A DNA stretch of 64,000 bases, from assembly GCF_030549525.1 (NCBI RefSeq), contig NZ_CP130831.1, positions 2,567,501 to 2,631,500 on the forward strand, read 5' to 3'. The stretch comes from Stenotrophomonas sp. 704A1. Lineage in GTDB: Bacteria; Pseudomonadota; Gammaproteobacteria; Xanthomonadales; Xanthomonadaceae. The translations under genes were made by a program, and so were the position numbers. Shown in pieces: positions 35,086-43,491 of the stretch. The notes under the pieces were generated by a model, which saw only the letters and a list, made by a program, of their open reading frames with translations, was not told where the DNA came from and did no database searches. The first letter of the stretch is position 1, and every line of letters starts with the position of its first letter.

Positions 35086-35133
35086 ATCCACGCGTCGCCT
35101 GGATCTACAGAGCCGGGCCCCTGCCCGGCTCCA
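35086..35133. repeat. REP/SMAG-like repeat cluster
   Basis: Two neighbouring palindromes: ATCCACGCGTCGCCTGGAT with CTAC at 35105-35108, then AGAGCCGGGC / GCCCGGCTC. They lie between the convergent OsmC and Phd-like genes. Confidence 0.65.
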
Positions 35134-35141
35134 CGGACAGG

Positions 35142-35471
35142 TCAGCGGCGTGAATGCAGCACGGTGCGCTGGCGCATGGCGTTGAACTCCTGTTCCACCT
35201 GCACGATGTCGTCGGCCTGGAAACCGGCGGCGTCCAGCAGCTGGTTCGCCGCCGCCGCGGCCAGGGGATCGTCGCCGCGCTCGCGCCAGCAGCGCGACGG
35301 CAGGAAATAACCGACTTCGCTGCGCCCCCGCATGATCACCACCGGCCGCCCGGCGTACAGCAGGAACTCGGCCAGATGCTGGCGCAACCCCTCGACCGAC
35401 ACGTAGGCGGGCCCGGCGCCCAGCATCTGGCTGGACGGGTCAGGGCTTTCAAACAGTTTGCGACGGCTCAT
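35142..35471 (-). CDS. Phd-like small protein
   Basis: A 109-residue cytosolic protein. The stretch VSVEGLRQHLAEFLLYAGRP then VVIMRGRSEVGYFLPS resembles the Phd/YefM antitoxin fold (a strand, helices, then a V-I-x-R-G strand). No toxin gene lies next to it. In P. aeruginosa a Phd-family gene (PA0691) lies between pdtA and pdtB, and here the gene is near the end of the pdtB-exbB-exbD-tonB-porin set, so it is probably the equivalent. The start has weak ribosome signals. Function in this locus is unknown. Confidence 0.6.
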   Translation of the reverse strand: MSRRKLFESPDPSSQMLGAGPAYVSVEGLRQHLAEFLLYAGRPVVIMRGRSEVGYFLPSRCWRERGDDPLAAAAANQLLDAAGFQADDIVQVEQEFNAMRQRTVLHSRR

Positions 35472-35568
35472 CCACTCCTCCTGTGTGCAACGCGGGGTCT
35501 CCTTTCCTTAGACGGGCGCATCGCTGCGCCCCCGCCATTGTCTGCGTGACCGCGATCACGCTGTCCGC

Positions 35569-37314
35569 TCAGAACCCGGTATTGAACTCCAGCTGGAACA
35601 CATCGATGGACAGCGGCGGACCCGAGACCTCCTTGGCCGCCATCCACTTGCCGCTGATCCAGGTGCGCGCATCCAGCGCATAGGCGCCGCCGACGTAGTA
35701 GCCGCGTGCATTGGTGCCGCCGAGGTGGAAGTTCGGATCGTTGTAGGCGTCGGGCAGCGCATCGGCCTCGATCCGCTTGTAGCCCAGCAGCGCCTGCCAC
35801 TGGCCCGGCTCCTTCAGCTCGGCCGCACCAAAGGTGGCCTGCAGCATCCAGGCGGTATCGCCGCTGCGGAAGGTATCGATGCTGGCGGTGCCGCCGGCGC
35901 CGAAGTTGTTGACGATGCCGTTGTTGGCACGGGCGAACATCGCCTGCTTGTCGTAGGCCAGATTGCGGATGTAGTCCGCATCCAGGCGCAGCCCGATGTC
36001 CTGGGCCAGCTGGGTGTCCCAGCGCAGGTTGAAGGTGGCCAGGCGGAATGCCGAGGCCAGGCCCACGTACTGCGGGGTGGGCGTGTTGGCCGGGTCCAGC
36101 GGATTGCGGGCGATGTCGCGGATCAGCATCAGGGTGTTGCCCTTCTGCATGAACGCCGGCCGCGACCAGTCGGTATCGCAGCCGACCGCGCCGGCGTACA
36201 GCGCACACGGCGAGGACAGGCGGCCGCTGATGTTCTTGAAGTCGTAGTAGCCCAACGCCGCGCGCAGCGCGTTGTCATCGTTGAAGCGCCAGTTCACGCC
36301 CACCTGCGCGCCGGACAGCCACTTGTTCTCGTTCGGCGTCTTGACCCGGCTCTGGCTGGGCGAGCTGTCCGAGGTGTATTCCAGCGGTACCACGGCGAGA
36401 TTGCCGAACAGGCCCACCTCGCCGCCGGCCAGATCGTACTGCAGGTTGGCCGCCAGGCCGTCGAAGTTCAGGTCGTTGGAGAACAGCGTATCGCTGGTCC
36501 AGAACGGGTTGCCGAAGCGGCCGCCGCGCACGCTCACCCAATCTGCCGGGCTGTAGGCCAGCCAGGCCTGGTCGAGCCACACATCCTTCTTGCTCAGGCC
36601 GCCGCCGAGCTGCTCGGTGGTCGACACCGGACCATTGCTGCTGCCACTGGCCAGGCGCACGCCGGCGGTGGTGTGCTGGCCGATGCTGGCTTCGATGCCC
36701 AGCCGGGCGCGGATGCGCCACAGGTTGCGGCGGTCCTGGCGGGTGTTGAGCAGCGGTGGCAGCTGCAGGTTGGTATTGGTATTGGTATCGAAGCCGCTGC
36801 CGGCGTTGATCGAGGCCCAGTTGGTCTCGATGTCACTGTTGCGTTCGGAGTAGAAGCGCGACTCGCTGCGCACGCGCATGTCGCCGCTGATCCTGATGCG
36901 CTTCGTCCATTCGGCCACTTCGTTCGGCGCCGCCCAGCCCTCCGACTTCGCCTGCGCCATCACCTCCTGGCGCACTTCGTCGCGGATGCCGTCGCGGACG
37001 CTCTGCGGCACGTAGGGCACGCGCACGTCGCCGGCTTCCAGCGCGACAACGCCCGTGCTGGCCGGCGCGGCGGAGGCGGCCGTGCGTTGTGCGGCGGCGG
37101 CTTCCGCCTCGGCCTGCACCAGCAGCGCCTGGCCGTCTTCCGGCTTCAGTGCACCGCTGGCGATCAGGCCGCGGATCAGCTTGACCATGGTGGTTTCAGC
37201 CGCCATCGCACCGGCCGGCGCGGCCAGGCTGAGCAGCACGGCGCAGCACAGCAGCGCCCGTCGGGCCGGCCGCGGGCGGCGGGAGTCGGTTCGTGCGCGG
37301 ACGTGGTCGTTCAT
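35569..37314 (-). CDS. Putative porin, end of TonB operon
   Basis: A 581-residue outer-membrane protein with signal peptide (RRALLCCAVLLSLAAPAGAMA). A short helical part follows (TMVKLIRGLIASGALKPEDG and a coil rich in Ala/Glu), then a barrel with alternating strands, for example WLAYSPADWVSVRGGRFGNP and FWTSDTLFSNDLNFDGLAAN, ending EFNTGF. This matches the putative porin family (PF16930 type). Starts at 37314 and 37326 are both possible. It follows tonB by 42 bp. In a phosphate-linked locus it might admit phosphate compounds, but this is inference from position only. Confidence 0.85.
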   Translation of the reverse strand: MNDHVRARTDSRRPRPARRALLCCAVLLSLAAPAGAMAAETTMVKLIRGLIASGALKPEDGQALLVQAEAEAAAAQRTAASAAPASTGVVALEAGDVRVPYVPQSVRDGIRDEVRQEVMAQAKSEGWAAPNEVAEWTKRIRISGDMRVRSESRFYSERNSDIETNWASINAGSGFDTNTNTNLQLPPLLNTRQDRRNLWRIRARLGIEASIGQHTTAGVRLASGSSNGPVSTTEQLGGGLSKKDVWLDQAWLAYSPADWVSVRGGRFGNPFWTSDTLFSNDLNFDGLAANLQYDLAGGEVGLFGNLAVVPLEYTSDSSPSQSRVKTPNENKWLSGAQVGVNWRFNDDNALRAALGYYDFKNISGRLSSPCALYAGAVGCDTDWSRPAFMQKGNTLMLIRDIARNPLDPANTPTPQYVGLASAFRLATFNLRWDTQLAQDIGLRLDADYIRNLAYDKQAMFARANNGIVNNFGAGGTASIDTFRSGDTAWMLQATFGAAELKEPGQWQALLGYKRIEADALPDAYNDPNFHLGGTNARGYYVGGAYALDARTWISGKWMAAKEVSGPPLSIDVFQLEFNTGF

Positions 37315-37356
37315 CACGGTTCTCATCGAAAGAAGGGAAATCACGGAAGTCAGGAA

Positions 37357-38058
37357 TCAGGCCCCGGGCCGGCGGCCCTGGATCAGGACGCGGGCGGGGA
37401 AATCAAGCGAGGGCGGCGGTACCTGGTCGACCTTGCCGATCTGCCGCAGCGCGTCGAGCACGGCCGCGTCGGCCTCTTCATTGCCGCTGCCGCGCACCAG
37501 TTCGACCTTCTCGAGGCGACCATCGGCGGCCAGCCACACATTGACCTGCAGCTGGAACGCCAGGCGCCGGACCTTGGCATCGCGCGAGATCGCCTGCTGC
37601 ATCAGGTAGCCGAGGTAGCGGCCGTAGCTGGCATTGCCGGCGCCGCCGCGACCCACGCCGGACGAACCGCCGCCGCTGCCGGACTGGATGCCGAAGTTGT
37701 CCCCGCCGGCCTGGGCATCAGCGTTCATCGTCACCGGGTCGCTGTTGTCGGGCGTGGGTGTCGGCGCTTCGGCCGGCGTCGGCGGTTCCAGCGGTTCGGG
37801 CTCGGGCACGGTCTCCTCCGGCGGCGTCTCCGGCTCCGGCGGTTGTTCCGGTGGCGGCGGCGGGGGTGGCGGGGGCGGCGGCAACGCCAGCATCGGCGGC
37901 TGCACGACCGGGCGGCGCGTGCTGGCGGTGTCGGTGAACAGCCACCACCACAGCGCCACGCCCAGCACCAGCAGCGCAACCAGCACCAGGGCCAGGGTCA
38001 CCAGCAGCGGCCGGCCACGCATGCCGGGCTCCTGCCGTGGGGGTTGATGTCCGGCCAT
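37357..38058 (-). CDS. tonB: TonB-family energy transducer
   Basis: A 233-residue TonB. One membrane span lies at about residues 19-42 (LLVTLALVLVALLVLGVALW). A Pro-rich spacer with a run of eleven Pro and Pro-Glu repeats follows, then a Gly/Ser-rich stretch and a C-terminal TonB domain (about 150-233, ending FPARVLIQGRRPGA). The C-terminal domain has RLAFQLQVNVWLAADGRLEK and the VELVRGSG strand. It lies 3 bp after exbD in the same operon, so ExbB-ExbD-TonB form a dedicated complex. Whether it serves receptors elsewhere or the TpsA system is not known. Confidence 0.92.
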   Translation of the reverse strand: MAGHQPPRQEPGMRGRPLLVTLALVLVALLVLGVALWWWLFTDTASTRRPVVQPPMLALPPPPPPPPPPPEQPPEPETPPEETVPEPEPLEPPTPAEAPTPTPDNSDPVTMNADAQAGGDNFGIQSGSGGGSSGVGRGGAGNASYGRYLGYLMQQAISRDAKVRRLAFQLQVNVWLAADGRLEKVELVRGSGNEEADAAVLDALRQIGKVDQVPPPSLDFPARVLIQGRRPGA

Positions 38059-38061
38059 GCC

Positions 38062-38475
38062 TCAGCCCTGCGCCTTGCCGGTGACCAGCCCGACCTGGGC
38101 CAGTTCCAGGCGGCGCAGCAGGTCCAGCACTTCGACCACGCGCGCGTACTGCACCTGCGCGTCGCCGCGCACGATCACCGGGAAGTCCGGCGTGGTGGCG
38201 CGCTCGGTACGCAGCCGGTCCTCGAGCTCGGCCATCGTCACCGGGTAGGCATCCAGGAACACCTGGCCGCTGGGATCGATGGTGATCGCCTTGGTCTTCG
38301 GCTTTTCCAGTGCAACGCTGTTGCTGGCTTTCGGCAGATTCACCTCGATGCCGGGAATGGACGCGTTGCTGGTCAGGATGAAGATCACCAGCACCACCAG
38401 CAGCACGTCGACGAAGGGCGTCACGTTGATGCCCTTCTCGCGCTTCTTGATGCCGAACTTCGCCTTCTGGCCCAT
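38062..38475 (-). CDS. exbD: ExbD biopolymer transport protein
   Basis: A 137-residue ExbD. The signature GINVTPFVDVLLVVLVIFIL has the proton-carrying Asp (residue 23) in the single membrane span. The periplasmic part has VNLPKAS and ITIDPSGQVFLD. The ATG at 38475 is the correct start (MGQKAKFGI); the frame is open upstream inside exbB. Spacing to exbB is 10 bp and to tonB 3 bp. Confidence 0.95.
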   Translation of the reverse strand: MGQKAKFGIKKREKGINVTPFVDVLLVVLVIFILTSNASIPGIEVNLPKASNSVALEKPKTKAITIDPSGQVFLDAYPVTMAELEDRLRTERATTPDFPVIVRGDAQVQYARVVEVLDLLRRLELAQVGLVTGKAQG

Positions 38476-38485
38476 GGCGCGCCCC

Positions 38486-40270
38486 TCAGCCCTGCACCGC
38501 AGCCGGGCCGCGCCCGTCCTGCTCTTCGGCCAGGCGCGCAGCGAACTCGTCGATGAACACCGCCATGTCGGCACCGATGGCCTCGGCGCGCGCGCCCAGC
38601 CAGTTGTAGCCGAACAGTGCCGGGATCGCGACGCCCAGACCGGCGGCGGTACACAGCAGTGCGGCGGCCATGCCCGGCGCCACCGAATTGATGTCCACCG
38701 CGCCGGCCATCGCCGCCACCACAAACACCAGCATGATGCCGATCACCGTACCGAACAGCCCCACATAGGGAGCACCCTCGATGGTGGTGGACAGCCAGTT
38801 CATGCGCCGCGCCATCGCTTCCTGTTCGCGCACCATCACCGCATCCATCGAGGCGCGGATCGCGGCGATGGTGGCCGCGCTCAGGTAGCCGCTGCTGCCA
38901 TCGCGCTGATGGCGCTGCTGCATCTCGTCGATGGCCACCTGGTAGATGCGCCACAGCGAACCCTCGTGCATCGTGGTCGGCGCCTTGCCTTGCCGGTCCA
39001 GGTCGGCCAGCGTGCGCAGCGGCACGCCGGACAGCTTGCCGAAGGTTTCGGTGAACACCGCATTGGCCTTGCTGGTGCGGCCGAAGTGACGGCTCTTGGC
39101 GATCATGATCGCCCACGACATCAGCATCATCAGGCCAAGAATGGCGACCACCACCCAGGCGTCGAACGGCATCGCCTTGAGGATGAAGCCGAAGTGGCTC
39201 TGCCCTGCCGACTGCTCGTCGGCACCGTAGCTGACCAGGCGCGAATCGGCGCCCTGGGCCGTGGCATCGGCCAGCAGCAGCGCAGCCGGGCGGGCAACCC
39301 GCGAGATGCGCAGTTCGTCCAGCGCACCCTGGAAGTTGGCCAGCGGCTGTGCCGCACCCGGTGCGTCGGCGCCGACCACGGGCGCCGTGGTCAGCGCCGG
39401 CAGTTCGCCACTCAACTGCGCGACCGCGCGGCCATTGAGGTACAGCTGCAACGAACCACCGCCAGCGGTCAGCGCGACATGCGCCCACTGCCCTTCCGGA
39501 ATCGGCTGTGCCGGCGTGCTGCGCTGACCGTTGAGCTGCACGAACGGCACACGGTTCTCGATGCCCAGCACCAGCTCGGATGCCCCGTCACGACGGGCGT
39601 AGATCGCCTGCGCGCCGGCCTCGCTGCCGGGCTTGATCCATGCCGACACCGTCAACGGCGCGCCCGCCTCCTGTGCCAGCGACGCACTGGCCGGCAGCGG
39701 CAGCGGCACCGTGCCCAGCTGGATGCCACGCCCGATCACCGTGCCATCCGCTGCAGGCACCACCGCGCCGGCGTTGTTGCCATAGGCGGTGGTATCGCGG
39801 GCCGGCGCGTTGGCGTCGGCGAAGTGGTAGACGAGGGTGTAGTCCGGATCGAACACCTGCTGGCCGTTGCCGCTGGCCGGCGCCTTGTCGTTGCCGTAGT
39901 ACATCCAGATCGTCTGCGGTGCTGCGGCGGTGACCGCCGGCACATCCACCCAGACCAGGGCCAGGTTCTGGCCCGGGTCGAACTGTTCGATCTGATGGGC
40001 CAGCACGGTGCGGCCATCGCCTGAGACGAAACGCAGGTCGCTGCCCGCATCCTGGGTGCCGTCGAAGCCGAAGTTGCCGGCGTGCAGCCGCAGCAGCAGC
40101 GGCGTACGCCCGGGGTCACCGGCCAGGCCGGCGCCCTGCGGGCCGGCGTCGACGGTGATCGGCTTGCGGTACTTCCATTCGGCCTGCCACCAATTGGCAT
40201 CGGCCGCAGCGGCGGGCAACGCGACCAGCGCGGCCAGCAGCAGCAACACTCGGGAAAGCAAACGGTCCAT
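38486..40270 (-). CDS. exbB: ExbB/TolQ channel fused to DUF2341 and LamG domains
   Basis: A 594-residue fusion. The signal peptide (residues 1-23) leads into a DUF2341-type domain (about 30-125, WKYRKPITVDAGPQGAGL, VWVDVPA) and a LamG/concanavalin-like domain (about 165-320, LTVSAWIKPGSEAGAQAIYA, GQWAHVALTAG, LDELRISRVARP). The ExbB domain follows, with its first span near 365-388 (VVVAILGLMMLMSWAIMIAK) and the pore signature GAPYVGLFGTVIGIMLVF. The ExbB N-terminus is thus a large periplasmic carbohydrate-binding-like head, absent from ordinary ExbB of about 240 residues. GGAG lies 13 bases before the ATG at 40270. It starts 38 bp after tpsB in the operon. Confidence 0.9.
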   Translation of the reverse strand: MDRLLSRVLLLLAALVALPAAAADANWWQAEWKYRKPITVDAGPQGAGLAGDPGRTPLLLRLHAGNFGFDGTQDAGSDLRFVSGDGRTVLAHQIEQFDPGQNLALVWVDVPAVTAAAPQTIWMYYGNDKAPASGNGQQVFDPDYTLVYHFADANAPARDTTAYGNNAGAVVPAADGTVIGRGIQLGTVPLPLPASASLAQEAGAPLTVSAWIKPGSEAGAQAIYARRDGASELVLGIENRVPFVQLNGQRSTPAQPIPEGQWAHVALTAGGGSLQLYLNGRAVAQLSGELPALTTAPVVGADAPGAAQPLANFQGALDELRISRVARPAALLLADATAQGADSRLVSYGADEQSAGQSHFGFILKAMPFDAWVVVAILGLMMLMSWAIMIAKSRHFGRTSKANAVFTETFGKLSGVPLRTLADLDRQGKAPTTMHEGSLWRIYQVAIDEMQQRHQRDGSSGYLSAATIAAIRASMDAVMVREQEAMARRMNWLSTTIEGAPYVGLFGTVIGIMLVFVVAAMAGAVDINSVAPGMAAALLCTAAGLGVAIPALFGYNWLGARAEAIGADMAVFIDEFAARLAEEQDGRGPAAVQG

Positions 40271-40308
40271 GCGAGGGGTCTCCGGAGAACGCATGTTCAA
40301 GGGAAGGA

Positions 40309-41940
40309 TCAGTAGCTGGTGCTGATGTTGAAATGCAGGCGCGGGTCGTCCTTGCGCGTCACCGGGCCATCGGCATACGGCCAGGCATAGTCCAGGCGAA
40401 GCTGCAGGTGTTCGCCCAGGCGCAGCTGCGCGCCGAGGCCGACCGAGGCCAGGTTGTACTTGTCGCGCTGCTCGGGCAGTGGCTGGCGCAGGCGCAGATA
40501 GGCCGCGTCGGCGAAGCTGTACAGCCGCAGGTCGGTGCCGCTCCACAGCGACCAGGCAGGGCTGCGCCATTCCAGGTTGGCCAGGCCGCCGTAGTCGCCG
40601 ATCGCCTCGGCCGACAGGTAGCCGCGCACGGTGTACATGCCACCGGCGGCGAACTGCTCGGCCGACACCAGCGGCGCATCGGTGACCTGCAGCGAGCCAC
40701 GCGCATACCACTGCCAGTCATTGCCGAAGGTATGGGTATTGGACACGTCGGCCTTGAAGGCCACGAAGCTCGGGTCGGCCCAGTAGCGCTTCTGGCCGAA
40801 GTCGGTGCTGTCGCTGCCATAGCCGAACAGGCGGCGGGTACCGGCCACCAGCTGGCTGCTGATGCTCAGCTGGTCATGCTCGCCCTGGCGCACACCGACG
40901 AAGGCCAGGGTGATCGGCGCGTACTTCAGCGGTGTCTTCAGGCTGTCCTCGCCGACCTGGGTGTCCTCCTCGGTGTCCTTGAAGTCCACGCCGAGGCTGA
41001 GCTGGCGCCACCAGTGGCTGCTGCCGGCCAACCGGTAGTTGAGCCGGAGGCCGACCGAATGGCCGTTGCCGATCACGTTGGTACCCGAGCCGACGCCGCC
41101 CTGCCCACCGGCATTCAACACGCGGCTGTCGGAGGTGTAGCCGGAGGCTTCCAGGCTCCATGGCGTGCCTTCGAAGGGCATCGTGTACGACGCGGACAGC
41201 ACCTTGGCCTGGTCGGTGTCCTCTGGCGCGAGAAACACGCCGAGGGTCGCGCTGTGGCCGCGCCGCCACAGATTGTCGTACGCCAGCGACGCGCTCAGGC
41301 GCAGCTTCTCGGTGTCGGCGCTGTGGTCGTTGTTCAGCGCTGCGCTGGCCCGCCACGGCGACTTCTCTTCCACCTGCAGGTCGACATCCATGGTGCCGGG
41401 CACTTCGCCCTCGCGGACCAGCGGCATCACCTGGCGGCGACCGCCTTCGTTCAGTGCGGTCAGTTCCTTCTGCGCCTGGTTGAAATCCGGCACCGTGCCC
41501 TGCGCCAGCGCCGGCACGCGTTCGCGGATGCGCTCCGGCGAGGTCTGGCGGGCGCCCACCACGCGCAGCTGCCCGATCGGCGTCTGCTGCACCTTCAGCA
41601 GCACGACGCCGCCGCTGACCTGCTGTTCGGGCAGTTCCACGTAGACCGACTGGTAGCCCGCCTGCTGGTAGAGCGCATTGACCGCATCGCGCGCCTTCTC
41701 CACGTCGGCCAGGGTCCTGCCCGGACCGAGGAACGGTTCCACCGCGCGTTCGATCTGGCGCGCATCGAGCACGGTGTTGCCGCGCACGATGTACTCATTG
41801 ATGTTCACCGTGGGCGCCGGCTTCGGCGCCGCGTCCTGCGCCCACCCCGGCAGGGGCGAAGCGGCAAGCGCCAGCAGCAACGGATGCAAGCGCAGCGGGA
41901 GGCGGTCGGCACGGCACTGGACTGGAGTCATCGAAGGCAT
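40309..41940 (-). CDS. pdtB: TpsB/FhaC-type two-partner secretion transporter, PdtB-like
   Basis: A 543-residue outer-membrane transporter of the ShlB/FhaC family. After the signal peptide (about residues 1-34) come two POTRA domains (about 45-120, NINEYIVRGNTVLDARQIER; about 120-195) and a 16-strand barrel ending HFNISTSY. Strand motifs include GGMYTVRGYLSAEAIGDYGG, which holds the VRGY motif of loop 6 essential in the family. The TpsA partner is 2.8 kb away on the same strand, across the gspC and gspHIJ genes. A Pho-box-like repeat lies 76 bp upstream. Gene set and neighbours match PdtB of P. aeruginosa. Confidence 0.92.
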   Translation of the reverse strand: MPSMTPVQCRADRLPLRLHPLLLALAASPLPGWAQDAAPKPAPTVNINEYIVRGNTVLDARQIERAVEPFLGPGRTLADVEKARDAVNALYQQAGYQSVYVELPEQQVSGGVVLLKVQQTPIGQLRVVGARQTSPERIRERVPALAQGTVPDFNQAQKELTALNEGGRRQVMPLVREGEVPGTMDVDLQVEEKSPWRASAALNNDHSADTEKLRLSASLAYDNLWRRGHSATLGVFLAPEDTDQAKVLSASYTMPFEGTPWSLEASGYTSDSRVLNAGGQGGVGSGTNVIGNGHSVGLRLNYRLAGSSHWWRQLSLGVDFKDTEEDTQVGEDSLKTPLKYAPITLAFVGVRQGEHDQLSISSQLVAGTRRLFGYGSDSTDFGQKRYWADPSFVAFKADVSNTHTFGNDWQWYARGSLQVTDAPLVSAEQFAAGGMYTVRGYLSAEAIGDYGGLANLEWRSPAWSLWSGTDLRLYSFADAAYLRLRQPLPEQRDKYNLASVGLGAQLRLGEHLQLRLDYAWPYADGPVTRKDDPRLHFNISTSY

Positions 41941-42015
41941 CGCGTCGTTTCGAAGGAGTGGCCGTGGAGCGGCGCGTGGGTCTACCAACAGGACGTGCAG
42001 GCCACGTCAAAACCG

Positions 42016-42042
42016 CCAACAGTTTTGTGACAGGACTGTCAT
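42016..42042. promoter_or_regulatory. Back-to-back Pho-box-like repeats
   Basis: On the minus strand CTGTCAC-AAAA-CTGTTGG (42016-42033) is two 7-mers with 4-base spacing, 10 of 14 matches to CTGTCAT repeats, 76 bp ahead of tpsB. On the plus strand TTGTGAC-AGGA-CTGTCAT (42025-42042) matches 11 of 14, 91 bp ahead of the small secreted-protein gene. PhoB could therefore act in both directions. Confidence 0.55.
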
Positions 42043-42133
42043 CTGTTGACAGCCACCGAACGGTCGCCGGCGGACACTGCACGCGACATCCGTCCTCATT
42101 GCAGAACGCGCGCGTGGCCGCCGGAGAACCGAC

Positions 42134-42463
42134 ATGAACCTGACCCCGTGGATGCAGCGCGGTGCGGCGCTGGCGCTGGCACTGGCAAGCTGCGGTGTGC
42201 ACGCCGCCGAGGCAGCGAAGCCGGAGCAGGCTGCAGCGTGCATCGAGGTGCAGGTCAACGGCGAGCGCATTCCGGCCTGGGAGTGCCTGCAGCGCAAGCT
42301 GGCACCGGTGCCGGCCGCCGCCCGGGCGCCGGCGCTGCCCGAGGCCGAGCGCCTGATGCGGCAGCCCGGCAACCAGCTGATGCAGTACAACCTGGAAGGA
42401 ACCCGCCAGCGCATGGGTGATGCGTTCGGCCATTCGGTGGTGCCGCAGCGTCCGGCACGCTGA
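42134..42463 (+). CDS. Small secreted protein of unknown function
   Basis: A 109-residue protein with signal peptide (about residues 1-24, GAALALALASCGVHAAEA). The mature part has two Cys (AACIEVQVNGERIPAWECLQ, a possible disulfide) and a helical end with repeated Arg and Gln. A lipobox is unlikely, since the Cys in LASC is inside the signal region though LASC could be read as one. It is divergent from tpsB and shares the Pho-box region, so it may be phosphate-regulated. GAGAACC precedes the ATG. I do not recognise the family. Confidence 0.6.
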   Translation: MNLTPWMQRGAALALALASCGVHAAEAAKPEQAAACIEVQVNGERIPAWECLQRKLAPVPAAARAPALPEAERLMRQPGNQLMQYNLEGTRQRMGDAFGHSVVPQRPAR

Positions 42464-42470
42464 GCACCTA

Positions 42471-42947
42471 TCAGTGCCGCCCCAGCGCCGCTGCGGGCAC
42501 GATGCCATCGGTCGGCAACGCAGGCAGCGTGGGCACCGGCAACGCGCGTGTCTGACCGGCCTGCTGCAGTTCCACCGCGTCGGCGCGGATGCTGGACAGC
42601 ACCGTGGAAGGGCCCAGGCGCTGCCCCGGCGCAAAGGCCTCGGCCGGGCGTCCGTCCACCGCCAGCAGCGCCAGCGGCGCGTGTTCGCCGGCCATTACCC
42701 CCAGCACCACCACGTCGGTCTGTACCGCGCCCGGTGACAGCAGGCGCACCAGCGGCGCACTGGCCGTGGCATCGAACGGCGGCGGCGTGGCGCTGGCCGC
42801 CACCGGGGTGGCCGCGGCCGGCGGTGCCGACGCGGACAGGACCACGCTCCAATAGGCGACGACCGCCAGCAGCAGCGTCGCCGCGAGCAGGGTCAACATG
42901 CGGTTGCGGTCCCAGCGCCTGCCATCCATGTTCTGCACCATCGCCAC
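42471..42947 (-). CDS. gspC: Type II secretion protein GspC, short form
   Basis: A 158-residue GspC. One inner-membrane span lies near residues 17-38 (MLTLLAATLLLAVVAYWSVV). The periplasmic homology region follows (about 68-140, LVRLLSPGAVQTDVVVLGVM, VDGRPAEAFAPGQRLG, VLSSIRADAVELQQ). The protein ends there, without the PDZ or coiled-coil domain that longer GspC proteins carry. GspC links the inner-membrane platform to the secretin. It is divergent from gspH, and convergent with the small secreted-protein gene, which ends 7 bp away. Likely equivalent of HxcP. Confidence 0.85.
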   Translation of the reverse strand: MAMVQNMDGRRWDRNRMLTLLAATLLLAVVAYWSVVLSASAPPAAATPVAASATPPPFDATASAPLVRLLSPGAVQTDVVVLGVMAGEHAPLALLAVDGRPAEAFAPGQRLGPSTVLSSIRADAVELQQAGQTRALPVPTLPALPTDGIVPAAALGRH

Positions 42948-42977
42948 GTTCGTGTCCGCTCACGCTAGCAGGCGGCG

Positions 42978-42995
42978 CTGACGCTTTTGTTTCAT
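42978..42995 (+). promoter_or_regulatory. Weak Pho-box-like repeat before gspH
   Basis: CTGACGC-TTTT-GTTTCAT has the right 7-4-7 spacing but only 9 of 14 matches to the CTGTCAT repeat. It lies 43 bp ahead of the gspH start in the gspC/gspH divergent gap. Confidence 0.25.
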
Positions 42996-43038
42996 CATGC
43001 GCGCCTACGCTGGCAGGCATCGGCAAGGACTGGAGGCG

Positions 43039-43491
43039 ATGTCGATGCAGCGCGCCCCGCGTGGCTTCACCCTGATCGAACTGATGGTGGTGCTGGTCAT
43101 CATCGGCATCTGCACGGCCGGCATCGGGCTGGGCCTGGGCAGCCTGCTCGACCCGGCCCGGCAGCTGCGCCAGGAGGCGGAGCAGCTGGCCCAGCGCCTG
43201 CAGGTGGCGCGTGACGAAGCGCGCATCGATGGCCGCCCGCTGCGCTGGCAGGCCGATGCCGAGGGCTACCGTTTCAGCCGCCGCGAAGGCAGCCGATGGG
43301 TGGACCTGCACCGCGACGATCTGCTGCGTCCGCAGCACTGGCGCGCCGCCGGCATCACCGTCCAGCCCCGTGCGGCGATCGAACTGAGCCCGGAGTGGAT
43401 CGGCGTGCCCTGGGAACTGGCGCTGTCGCTGGACGGCCGCCAGCTGCGTCTTCGTGATGATGGCAGCGGACAGTTGCAGGTCGTGCAGTGA
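43039..43491 (+). CDS. gspH: Type II secretion minor pseudopilin GspH
   Basis: A 150-residue prepilin. The leader MSMQRAPRG is followed by FTLIELMVVLVIIGICTAGI, with Glu at +5 as in type IV pilins and pseudopilins. The GspH-like globular part has LAQRLQVARDEARIDGRPLR. GspH joins I, J and K in the pseudopilus tip. GGAGGCG lies just before the ATG at 43039; an upstream start at 42997 is possible but lacks a ribosome site. The stop overlaps the GTG start of gspI, and gspI overlaps gspJ, so the three are coupled. Confidence 0.9.
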   Translation: MSMQRAPRGFTLIELMVVLVIIGICTAGIGLGLGSLLDPARQLRQEAEQLAQRLQVARDEARIDGRPLRWQADAEGYRFSRREGSRWVDLHRDDLLRPQHWRAAGITVQPRAAIELSPEWIGVPWELALSLDGRQLRLRDDGSGQLQVVQ

